Positions 1 through 6,765 of a DNA stretch of 12,595 nucleotides are shown in pieces. This stretch comes from a bacterium. GTDB lineage: Bacteria > T1Sed10-126. Position 1 is the stretch's first letter, and every line of letters starts with the position of its first letter. A model generated the notes under the pieces. That model saw only the letters and a list, made by a program, of their open reading frames with translations, was not told the DNA's origin and ran no database searches. Location of the stretch: contig PWHN01000025.1 in NCBI GenBank assembly GCA_003554945.1, positions 1 to 12,595 on the forward strand, in the 5' to 3' direction. The translations under genes and the position numbers were made by a program.

Positions 1-91
1 GGAGAGAGATTTAGCAACTCCTTTGTTAGCATTTGACTATGAATTAAAAAGATGGCGCAGTTTAAAACATCCGTTGTTTAATTCAGTCGGG

Positions 92-1615
92 CTAAACCTT
101 ATAGCGGGTGACGACCCGTTCGAGCTGTTCGACCGTCTCCCGCAGGCTGCCGGCCTGGGCGGCTAGTTGATCGCTGGCCGAGGCGGTCTGATCGGCGTTC
201 ATGGTGTTTTCTTCGGTTACCGTTTCAAGCTCCGTCACCGCCTGATTTATTTCTTCAATGCCGTGGGCCTGTTCTTCAGCGGCGGCGGCAACGTCCTCAA
301 AGCGTTCTGTGACCTCGGAGACCTTGTTGTTTATCTCTTCCAGCACTTCCCGGGATTTCTCAGCCTTACGAGTTCCTTCCTCGGTTAATTTAAGGCTCTG
401 TTGGATAACGTCACTGATTTCGTCGGCGGCTTCGGCGCTGCGCTGGGCGAGCTGGCGGACCTCGTCGGCGACGACAGCGAAGCCGGCCCCGTGCTCACCG
501 GCGTTGGCCGCTTCGACGGCGGCGTTCAAAGCGAGCAGGTTGGTCTGGAAGGCGATGTCGTCAATAACGTTAATAGCGTCGGCAATCTTGTCGCTATTAT
601 CATCGATTTGGACCATGGTATCGGCCATCTCGTCGATCTGCTGACGTCCCTGGCGTGCGATTTCGGCTGCTTCAGCGCTGAGTTTTTTCGATTCGTTAGC
701 GTTTTGAGAGCTCTGTTGAACCATGGAGGCTATTTCTTCAACAGCGGAGGAGGTCTCCTGCAGGGAGGCTGACTGCTGTTCGGCGCCCGAGGAGAGGTCC
801 TGGCTGGAGCGATTGAGATCGGCTGCGGCTTCGTCAATTTCGCCGCTGACCGCAGTAGTGGTATCGACGGCGCTGCGCACCTGGCCGATAAACTCCTGCA
901 GGTTGTTAACCATGTCTTGAAAGGCATGGCCGAGGTCGCCCGCTATCTCGACGTCAAGTTCATCAGCTGCTAAATCGCCGTCGGCGATCAGGCGTGCCTG
1001 GTAGGCCAGCTTTGATAGAGCAGCGCTCATATTTTCGAAAGCGGCGATCATCTCGCCCTCAATTCCGGGTTTTCTGGCGACCTCTCGAGCCGCTTTTTCA
1101 AAGTCTTGACCGGAGTTGATCAGGCGCCTTATTTCGTTCAATCCCAGGTCACCGTGTTCAAGATCGCTAGCCTCATCCTGTAAGGAGTTGGCGGCCTGAA
1201 TTAGCTGTTCTATTTCGGCCCGCTGCCAGGCAACGATATCCTTGCCCTCGACGTCTCCTTCCGGTGGCCAGGCGTCTATGCTATCCTGATCAACGAGCAG
1301 ACGGATGGAAACCTGGTGAATGGGATCAAAAATATGAAAGAAAAACCAGGCGTAACCTAACGCGTAGGCGATGACAAAGCCGGGGATAAAGAAGTAAATT
1401 GCGGTTAACAGGCCGGCCCATCCGCCAGTGTAGCTAAGATAAGCAAAGATGGGTAAATAAGAGATCAGGAGCAGACCAGCGACGACAGACATCATTTTAA
1501 AAGTTATGTCGACGTAACGACCGGTAATTGCGTCAAGAAAATCAACCAGCATTTGCCGGAAGCCTTCCGGCGTTTCACATTTACTGGATTTTTTCATGCG
1601 GTTTGTGTGCGCCAT
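92..1615 (-). CDS. Methyl-accepting chemotaxis protein with minimal membrane anchor and no external sensor domain
   Basis: A chemoreceptor of 507 residues that would signal to CheA/CheW at a polar array. Two hydrophobic helices (about 41-60 and 68-98) are joined by a loop of under ten residues, so there is no room for an extracytoplasmic ligand domain. A helical cytoplasmic linker follows (about 99-195), then a HAMP-like segment (about 196-248), then the methyl-accepting domain. The hairpin tip is near residues 352-392 and includes [18 protein letters not shown] and [15 protein letters not shown]-rich patches such as [12 protein letters not shown] look like methylation helices. There is no C-terminal CheR-tethering pentapeptide; the protein ends VTRYKV. 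An in-frame GTG lies at 1624, but that GTG is part of the Shine-Dalgarno GGGAAGTG. The ATG at 1615, six bases further on, is the better start. It is a single gene with its own leader. What it senses is unknown: membrane state, a partner protein or a cytoplasmic signal are all possible. Confidence 0.95.
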   Translation of the reverse strand: MAHTNRMKKSSKCETPEGFRQMLVDFLDAITGRYVDITFKMMSVVAGLLLISYLPIFAYLSYTGGWAGLLTAIYFFIPGFVIAYALGYAWFFFHIFDPIHQVSIRLLVDQDSIDAWPPEGDVEGKDIVAWQRAEIEQLIQAANSLQDEASDLEHGDLGLNEIRRLINSGQDFEKAAREVARKPGIEGEMIAAFENMSAALSKLAYQARLIADGDLAADELDVEIAGDLGHAFQDMVNNLQEFIGQVRSAVDTTTAVSGEIDEAAADLNRSSQDLSSGAEQQSASLQETSSAVEEIASMVQQSSQNANESKKLSAEAAEIARQGRQQIDEMADTMVQIDDNSDKIADAINVIDDIAFQTNLLALNAAVEAANAGEHGAGFAVVADEVRQLAQRSAEAADEISDVIQQSLKLTEEGTRKAEKSREVLEEINNKVSEVTERFEDVAAAAEEQAHGIEEINQAVTELETVTEENTMNADQTASASDQLAAQAGSLRETVEQLERVVTRYKV

Positions 1616-1642
1616 AGAAATCACTTCCCGCTTTGTAGGATG

Positions 1643-1657
1643 GTTTGTTTAACAAAC
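1643..1657. promoter_or_regulatory. 15-bp dyad in the leader of the first chemoreceptor gene
   Basis: A perfect 7-1-7 inverted repeat, GTTTGTT-T-AACAAAC, lies about 28 bases upstream of the receptor ATG at 1615. The position would suit an operator or a leader hairpin. No regulator can be assigned, and AT-rich dyads of this size also arise by chance. I found no good sigma-A promoter here; an ACCGATAA at 1716-1709 lacks a correctly spaced sigma-28 -35 element. Confidence 0.25.
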
Positions 1658-1737
1658 TAAACAACATTACAGTAACTATAGCTTAGCATTGGGATGGATA
1701 CAATCTAATTATCGGTCATAGCCGTGTTTTAAAGTTC

Positions 1738-1860
1738 GTTTATAGTTTTCAGTTTCCAGTTTAAAGTTAAAACCTAACTTTAAAACAATAAATCGTGCTG
1801 CGGGTTGCGAGTTACGAGTTGCGGGTTAAAACTGAAAACTAGAAACTTGAAACTATAAAC
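1738..1860. repeat. Imperfect inverted repeat of AACTGAAAACT-type words around a perfect hairpin
   Basis: The left part (1738-1762, GTTTATAGTTTTCAGTTTCC) recurs in inverted, imperfect form at 1828-1860 (ending GAAACTATAAAC). Between them is a perfect hairpin with 10-bp arms, TTTAAAGTTA at 1760-1769 and TAACTTTAAA at 1775-1784, around a 5-base loop. A run of GTTGCGAGTTACGAGTTGCGGG-like words lies at about 1803-1826. No gene is evident. Neither side of the hairpin has a T-run, so it is not an ordinary terminator. This is part of the 421-base spacer 1616-2036. Confidence 0.7.
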
Positions 1861-1877
1861 TGAAAACCGGAGACCAT

Positions 1878-1925
1878 CCCCCCTTTCTTTTTCCCCCCCT
1901 TGAAGGGGGGAAAGACAAAGGGGGG
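1878..1925. repeat. Nested C-run/G-run palindrome
   Basis: Four homopolymer blocks are arranged symmetrically. The outer arms are CCCCCCTTT (1878-1886) and AAAGGGGGG (1917-1925). The inner arms are TTTCCCCCC (from 1890) and GGGGGGAAA (1905-1913), around a TTGAA loop. The whole can fold as one long imperfect stem on either strand. It directly abuts the terminator-like hairpin at 1928-1957. No coding potential is seen. Confidence 0.7.
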
Positions 1926-1927
1926 TG

Positions 1928-1957
1928 AAAAAAAGATTGCGGGTCGTGGTCCGCAAT
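1928..1957 (-). terminator. Rho-independent terminator downstream of the response regulator
   Basis: Read on the minus strand, arms ATTGCGG and CCGCAAT (1957-1951 and 1942-1936) enclose an 8-base loop. They are followed by one C and then seven Ts (1934-1928). This lies about 80 bases past the response-regulator stop codon and has the correct polarity. The sequence around it, ending CCGCAATGACG on the plus strand, is a sibling of the ATTCCGG..CCGGAATGACG palindromes elsewhere in the window, so a repeat copy appears to serve as the terminator. Confidence 0.65.
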
Positions 1958-2036
1958 GACGAGCGATATATCAAGCCCTCAATAATGAGCGAAAGTTCAA
2001 ACTTGCAATAACGTCGCGGGTGCTATACGAATACGT

Positions 2037-2489
2037 TTACTCCTCATTATCCTGGTCTGGTAGTGCCGGTGGAAGCTGGGCGAGTTCGAACCAGAAGTTG
2101 TTGATTGACTGCATTACCTGGTTAAAATCTTCGAAGCCCAGCGGTTTTGTTATGCAGCAGTTAGCATCGTTTTTATAAGCGCGGGAAATATCCTCCTCGG
2201 CGTTGGACATTGTCAAGACAATCACAGGGAGCTGTTGAAATCTTTTCTTGCTCCTGATTTCACGGAGAAATTCAAAACCGTTCATTTTAGGTAGGTCGAG
2301 GTCGAGGAGCACAAGGTCGGGCGACGGGGCGTCTTCGTAGTCTCCCTGCCGGTGCAAAAAATCAAGCGCTTCTTTGCCGTTTGTAACGGCGTGTAATCCG
2401 ATGTTGTGTTCAAATTCCGACAGAACTTCGCGGACGAGATCAATATCGGCGGGGCTGTCTTCGACAAGTAAAAGTTTGTTCTTGGTCAT
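2037..2489 (-). CDS. Single-domain response regulator, Rcp1/CheY-like
   Basis: A stand-alone receiver domain of 150 residues. Visible receiver residues are the acidic pair E10-D11, the phosphoacceptor D63 in LLDLDLPKMNG, the switch threonine T93 in VLTMS and K115 in CITKP. The insertion before the DLVLLDLDLP strand and the C-terminal INNFWFELAQLP are typical of the Rcp1 group, which pairs with phytochrome-type histidine kinases. The kinase upstream on this strand (2817-6764) has exactly that type of H-box, so it is the likely partner. A GTG at 2498 is in frame, but it sits inside the Shine-Dalgarno AAAGGTGAT; the ATG at 2489 is chosen. With no output domain, it would act through protein contacts, for example on a motor, an array or a downstream phosphotransfer protein. 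A 327-base repeat-rich spacer separates it from the kinase, and a terminator follows it. Confidence 0.93.
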   Translation of the reverse strand: MTKNKLLLVEDSPADIDLVREVLSEFEHNIGLHAVTNGKEALDFLHRQGDYEDAPSPDLVLLDLDLPKMNGFEFLREIRSKKRFQQLPVIVLTMSNAEEDISRAYKNDANCCITKPLGFEDFNQVMQSINNFWFELAQLPPALPDQDNEE

Positions 2490-2574
2490 TGGAATCACCT
2501 TTCGTTAGTTAGTTTGCTAGTTGGTTAGTTAAAATTTTTTGATCTTGATCGATGACCGTTTAAATTCAAACTGG

Positions 2575-2596
2575 ATTCCGGCTCGGAGGCCGGAAT
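2575..2596. repeat. ATTCCGGC/GCCGGAAT palindrome, copy 1
   Basis: Perfect 8-bp arms ATTCCGGC and GCCGGAAT flank the loop TCGGAG, followed by GACGTCAA. The same unit occurs at 7860-7881 (one arm mismatch) and 7967-7988. It lies in the 327-base spacer between kinase and response regulator (2490-2816). That spacer has no gene and no clear promoter; near the response-regulator start it contains GTTAGTTTG-like words (2504-2530). Confidence 0.8.
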
Positions 2597-2615
2597 GACG
2601 TCAAATTCAACATGG

Positions 2616-2653
2616 ATTCCGGGTCACGCTCCCTACGGTCGTTTGCCCGGAAT
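2616..2653. repeat. ATTCCGGG/CCCGGAAT palindrome, long-loop copy
   Basis: Arms ATTCCGGG (2616-2623) and CCCGGAAT (2646-2653) surround a 22-base loop containing TCACGCTCCCTACGGTCG, again followed by GACGTCAA. The element at 10332-10370 is the same type in the opposite orientation, with a related loop. It stands directly next to copy 1. Confidence 0.75.
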
Positions 2654-2734
2654 GACGTCAAGTTCATGAACAAGATTATGCGCACGTAATGAATTTGAAT
2701 TAGCTTTCAGCTTTTGGCTTTGAGCTTTAAGCTG
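2651..2734. repeat. 84-bp dispersed repeat, copy A
   Basis: This block matches 7879-7962 in the same orientation, with about five mismatches by hand alignment. It runs from the AATGACGTCAA tail of a palindrome, through ATGAACAAGATTATG and AATGAATTTGAATTAG, to TTGAGCTTTAAGCTG. The last third consists of AGCTTT-like words that form a weak stem (CAGCTT 2708-2713, AAGCTG 2729-2734). I see no reading frame shared by both copies. Confidence 0.85.
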
Positions 2735-2751
2735 AATCAATTCCCCCCTCA

Positions 2752-2800
2752 CCCCGGATCGAGTCCGGGGCAGGCTCTGGCCATCTCCCTCGGGGGGAGA
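2752..2800. repeat. Two GC-rich hairpins just past the kinase gene
   Basis: Arms CCCCGGA (2752-2758) and TCCGGGG (2764-2770) form the first hairpin, and TCTCCC (2784-2789) and GGGAGA (2795-2800) the second. They lie within 70 bases of the kinase stop codon. Neither is followed by a T-run on the minus strand, so an ordinary terminator is not supported, though they could protect mRNA 3' ends or slow transcription. Confidence 0.55.
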
Positions 2801-2816
2801 GGAGATAAATCGGCAG

Positions 2817-5800
2817 TTAATTGGTAGACTCAACTTTGGGTAACGTGAAATATATATCGGTTCCCATTCCCGGTTCGGATTCTGCCCAGATACGGCCGCC
2901 GTGGTGGTTGATAATACGGCGACAGATAGCCAGTCCGATACCGGTCCCGGGAATTTCATCGTCAGTGTGCAGCCGTTCAAAAATCTTGAATACGCGCTCC
3001 GTGTATTCCGGTTCCATGCCAATGCCGTTGTCGCTAACGCAGACCCACCAGCGGTTACCAGAGATTTCGGCGGTTATTGAAATCTCCGGCGGGTCGTCGC
3101 TCCGGTAGCTAATTGCGTTAGAAATTAAATTTTGAAACAACTGCCTTAACATAGCCCGATTACCCAGCACTTCAGGCAAGTCGTTGTAAATAATTTTGGC
3201 ATTATGTTCTTTAATAGACTGACGTAAATTTGTCTGGACGTCCTCAAGAACTGCGTCGAGGCTGACCGGGTGCAGGCTTTTATCAACGTTGCGCAGCCTT
3301 GAGTATTCAAGCAGGTCGTCAAGCAGGTTTTTCATATTATAGGCTCCATTTACAGCAATATCTACATATTCCGCCGCCCGGGGGTCAAGTTCTTCGCCAT
3401 AACGGCGTTCCAGCAGTTCCAGGTAGCTGGAAATAGTGCGCAGGGGCTGTTTTAAATCGTGGGCGGCGACGTTGGCAAACTCCTGCAGTTCACGGTTGGA
3501 CTTTTGCAGCTCCTCCATTGTCCGGCGTCTTTCTTCCTCAACCTCCAGGGCTGAAGCGATGATTTGCAGCATAGTCTTCTTTTCGTCAGAAACTTCAGTT
3601 TTTTCGCTGTAGACAGCACATAGTGAACTTGTGGCCTCACCTCGGAGGAATATAACTTTGCCAATGTAAGTCTCCAGGTCGTATTCCTGCACGTGGCTGT
3701 CAGTGTTCGCATAGGAGGATTCAGATAGGTTGTGGATTAGTTCAATGTCAGACTTCTCGGCACGGATTAAATCGCCGCAGATGTGTCCTTCAGCCTCACA
3801 CTCTTCAGCAAAGTCTTCAGGAAGCTGCCACCCGGCAACTGTTCGCAGTTTATCCCCATGCAGCCGGTTATAGAGGCAGCTATCGGCTTCAAGCAACTCA
3901 CCGGCTGCAGCAGTAAGACGCTCAAAATTTTCTTCCGGTTTAGCGCTGAAGCTGAGGAAACAGTTGTTGAGCCGGAGCAGGTTTTGTCGGGCTTCGCGCT
4001 GACGTGTAATATCTTCACCTATTTTAATAAAATGGGTAACTTCACCATCTGAATTTTTGACCGGTGCGATAGAGGCGTCCTCCCAGTAAAGTTCACCGTC
4101 TTTCTTTTTGTTGCAAAACTCGCCCCGCCAGATTTCCCCGGCTTTGATGGTCGACCACATCTCCCAGAAAAAATTTTCGTCGTGATAGCCGGATTTCAAC
4201 AGCCGCGGATTAGAGCCGATAACTTCTTCCGCTTTATAGCCGGTAACTTCTTCAAATCGTGGGTTAGCGTATTCTATAGCCCCGGAGGTGTCAGTAATTA
4301 CAACGGTAGCCGGGCTATGTTCAATTGCCCGGGTAAGTTTTTTCAACTCTGCCTCTCGTTCCTTGCGCTCGGTAATGTCCTGGTAGGTGCCATGCACGGC
4401 AACTACCTCGCCGTCTTCAACTATTGCCTCACCCTGTGACACCCCCCACCGTTCTCGCTCTTCAGCGGTGAAAAGTCGGTGCTCGAGTTCATAGTGTTTC
4501 CTGTCTTCTATACATTTTTCAAGTTTTGCTTCAACTTTTTTTCGGTCTTCCGGCGGATAAAACTCCAGGGCCTCCTCCAAGCTCAACTCGGCCTCGGGGT
4601 GGAGGTCGAACAGACGTTTCAAATTGTCCGTCAGGTGCAGCTCACCAGTATCAAGTTCGTATTTCCAGCCGCCGATGTCAGTAATTTCGTTGATGGTTTT
4701 CAGGAAGTTACGAGTTTCACGTAATCTATCTTCAACCTTCTTCCGTTCTTCAACTTCACTCCGCAGTTGTTGTTCGGTTGCAAGCAGTTGCTGGTTTTGA
4801 GCGACAAGCTGTTGGTTTGCTGCGTCAAGCTGTTGAACGAGAGCGTCCAGCTCCTGATTTTTTGAGCGCAGCTTTTCAATCAGCATTTTACGCTCTGTGA
4901 TGTCCATCACAGTGCCCAGCATAACGGAATTTTCGTAGCCGGGAAACTCGTGTATTCCCCCCCCGGCGTCCAGCCAGCGTAGCTCACCAGTTTCGCCGTC
5001 CCTGTATTGAAACTCTACGTGGTAGGGTTCGTTGGTTTCAACCGTATTTTCTATTGCTTCCTTAACCCGTTCGCGGTCAGAGTCTACTATACCGTCGAGA
5101 AAGTTTTGATAGCTTTCTTCTTTTCGACCCAGTAATTGTTTAACCTGGTCGTCCCAGTTTACTTTGTCCGTCCCGACTTCCCACTGCCAGACGCCAAGCC
5201 CGGTCGCCCGAGTAGCCAGTTCAAGCCTCTGTGTTGTCTCCTGTAGTTCATTTTCAAGTTGTTCTATTGTCTCCAGGTCGCGAGCCACGCAGATAATGTT
5301 GGTTTTGCCGGTTTGGCTTTCAAAACTTGTGGCGGCGATCAGTGCTGGAATGGGGTCCCCCTCTTTAGAGAACAGGTCAACCCGCTGGCTGTCAAAAGAT
5401 ATTTCTTCAGCTTGCTCGAATAATTTTTTAAACGATTCGGGGGCGATAATTTTATTGCCGGGCTCGTTGATTAACTCGGATCTTTCAAAACCGGTTTTAT
5501 CTAACAGGGCAGAGTTGATAGTCTGTATGTTGAGATTTTCATCGAGAACGAAAAGCATTTCGTTCATGTTCTCCAGGAGGGCGGACATGTATTCACGCGA
5601 GACAGAGGTCCGCCGCAGGCGTTCCAGCAGTTGATTAAAATTATCTGTTAATTCACCTATTTCGCCGCCAGAAATCGAAACGCGTTGTCCCAGGTCCTGG
5701 TCTTTCGTAATTTTTTTAACAGAGTTTTTGAAGAAAAGAAGCGGCGATACGGCCTGGTGGACGAAGACAAATCCGGTGGCGAGCCCAGCGAAAAGAACCA

Positions 5801-6764
5801 GCAGCATAATTCCCAAGGAAAAAGTAATAACTTGATCAAGCATCGCAAACCGCTGGCTGGCGTTGAAGCCCAGGAGGTATAAACCAAGCGGTCGTCCGGC
5901 GGCGTCGGCAACCGGAAAGGCTTTAAAGTAATAACTGACTCCCTCGTGTTCAGCCAGTCCCAGCTCGTGAATTTCAGTTTCGTCGTCCTGCCACTGAAAA
6001 TGTTCGCCAAGCTGACAACAAAGTTCATCTTCGATGGCAAGCGATGTGTAGCGGCGGTAAAATTCGTTAACCGGCAGCCACCCTTCTGTTTCCTCCCCGG
6101 GCAGATGGTCAAGATCTATTTCAGCCAGATAGTCCTGATGGACGAGAAAAACAAGCTCCACATTATGGGCGCTGGTTATTTCTTCAATAGCGTGCTCATA
6201 GTCGGCGCCCAGCTCAAGATAACCCACGATTTCGCCGTCCAGGTGTAGAGGTGCGACCGAGCGCATAGTTATGCTTCCGTGGCGTCCGGCCTCCAGGCCC
6301 GATACCAGTTGTTCTTTTTCCTGGCTTAACTGAAGTATATGCCGTTCACTAATGTCGCCGTATCTGTCGGGCCTGTATCCCCGCAGGAAGACTGTGCTAT
6401 CGGGAGTGTAGTAATAGAGGTGGGTTATATCGTTTTTATTGAGAGTTTCAAGAAGTGGAGCGGTCAATTCATGAAGCTTTTCCCGGTCTCCGTCTCTAAG
6501 CAGCCGGGCAAACTGTTCGTTTTTGGCGAGACTCTGTAAAGTTGATTCGATTTTTTCATATTCATGGGCCAGATGTTTCTGCCAGACTTCATTTACTGTT
6601 CGTATGTAGGTCTCTTTTTCGTATTCGCGGTAGTGGTTGCTGAAGTAATGGTAATTGACCAGCAGTAAAATAAACATCCCCAGGAGGAAGACAAGCATAA
6701 TCGCCGGCCACCATTTCAGGGGAATATATATTCTGCTGTTATGCTCGGGGAAAAAAGAATTCAA
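2817..6764 (-). CDS. Multi-PAS transmembrane sensor histidine kinase with phytochrome-type DHp
   Basis: A 1315-residue membrane histidine kinase. Order of parts: transmembrane helix 20-40; a dCache_3-like external domain (about 41-309; YRPDRYGD, GLEAGRHGSITMRSV, GYLELG); second helix about 311-336; HAMP 337-388; PAS 389-500; PAS 512-626; a Q-rich coiled coil 627-680; PAS 690-802; a NifL-like PAS 805-922 (NPRLLKSGYHDENFF); GAF 930-1075; HisKA 1085-1165 with H1102 in AHDLKQPLRTI; and HATPase 1200-1312 (N1216, DNGIGM, GTGIGL). No receiver domain is attached. The H-box type predicts an Rcp1-like partner, which is the next gene on this strand. It starts one base after the cheR stop, so the two are probably one transcript. 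The start is unusual: a TTG at 6764 has AGGAGG 16 bases upstream, while an in-frame ATT at 6770 would be 10 bases from it. Translational coupling to cheR is an alternative. The ligand is unknown. Confidence 0.95.
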   Translation of the reverse strand: MNSFFPEHNSRIYIPLKWWPAIMLVFLLGMFILLLVNYHYFSNHYREYEKETYIRTVNEVWQKHLAHEYEKIESTLQSLAKNEQFARLLRDGDREKLHELTAPLLETLNKNDITHLYYYTPDSTVFLRGYRPDRYGDISERHILQLSQEKEQLVSGLEAGRHGSITMRSVAPLHLDGEIVGYLELGADYEHAIEEITSAHNVELVFLVHQDYLAEIDLDHLPGEETEGWLPVNEFYRRYTSLAIEDELCCQLGEHFQWQDDETEIHELGLAEHEGVSYYFKAFPVADAAGRPLGLYLLGFNASQRFAMLDQVITFSLGIMLLVLFAGLATGFVFVHQAVSPLLFFKNSVKKITKDQDLGQRVSISGGEIGELTDNFNQLLERLRRTSVSREYMSALLENMNEMLFVLDENLNIQTINSALLDKTGFERSELINEPGNKIIAPESFKKLFEQAEEISFDSQRVDLFSKEGDPIPALIAATSFESQTGKTNIICVARDLETIEQLENELQETTQRLELATRATGLGVWQWEVGTDKVNWDDQVKQLLGRKEESYQNFLDGIVDSDRERVKEAIENTVETNEPYHVEFQYRDGETGELRWLDAGGGIHEFPGYENSVMLGTVMDITERKMLIEKLRSKNQELDALVQQLDAANQQLVAQNQQLLATEQQLRSEVEERKKVEDRLRETRNFLKTINEITDIGGWKYELDTGELHLTDNLKRLFDLHPEAELSLEEALEFYPPEDRKKVEAKLEKCIEDRKHYELEHRLFTAEERERWGVSQGEAIVEDGEVVAVHGTYQDITERKEREAELKKLTRAIEHSPATVVITDTSGAIEYANPRFEEVTGYKAEEVIGSNPRLLKSGYHDENFFWEMWSTIKAGEIWRGEFCNKKKDGELYWEDASIAPVKNSDGEVTHFIKIGEDITRQREARQNLLRLNNCFLSFSAKPEENFERLTAAAGELLEADSCLYNRLHGDKLRTVAGWQLPEDFAEECEAEGHICGDLIRAEKSDIELIHNLSESSYANTDSHVQEYDLETYIGKVIFLRGEATSSLCAVYSEKTEVSDEKKTMLQIIASALEVEEERRRTMEELQKSNRELQEFANVAAHDLKQPLRTISSYLELLERRYGEELDPRAAEYVDIAVNGAYNMKNLLDDLLEYSRLRNVDKSLHPVSLDAVLEDVQTNLRQSIKEHNAKIIYNDLPEVLGNRAMLRQLFQNLISNAISYRSDDPPEISITAEISGNRWWVCVSDNGIGMEPEYTERVFKIFERLHTDDEIPGTGIGLAICRRIINHHGGRIWAESEPGMGTDIYFTLPKVESTN

Positions 6765-6765
6765 T

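Noticed and set aside
62-81. TTAAAACA/TGTTTAA hairpin after the first receptor gene
   Set aside because: AT-rich, imperfect and without a T-run on the minus strand, so it is too weak to call a terminator.
1709-1735. ACCGATAA upstream of the first receptor as a sigma-28 promoter
   Set aside because: The only TAAA is 11 bases away instead of 15, and the -10 has a mismatch at its first base.
1780-1974. Minus-strand 64-residue open frame in the spacer downstream of the response regulator
   Set aside because: It spans the C-run/G-run palindrome, word repeats and terminator; the composition is repeat-derived.
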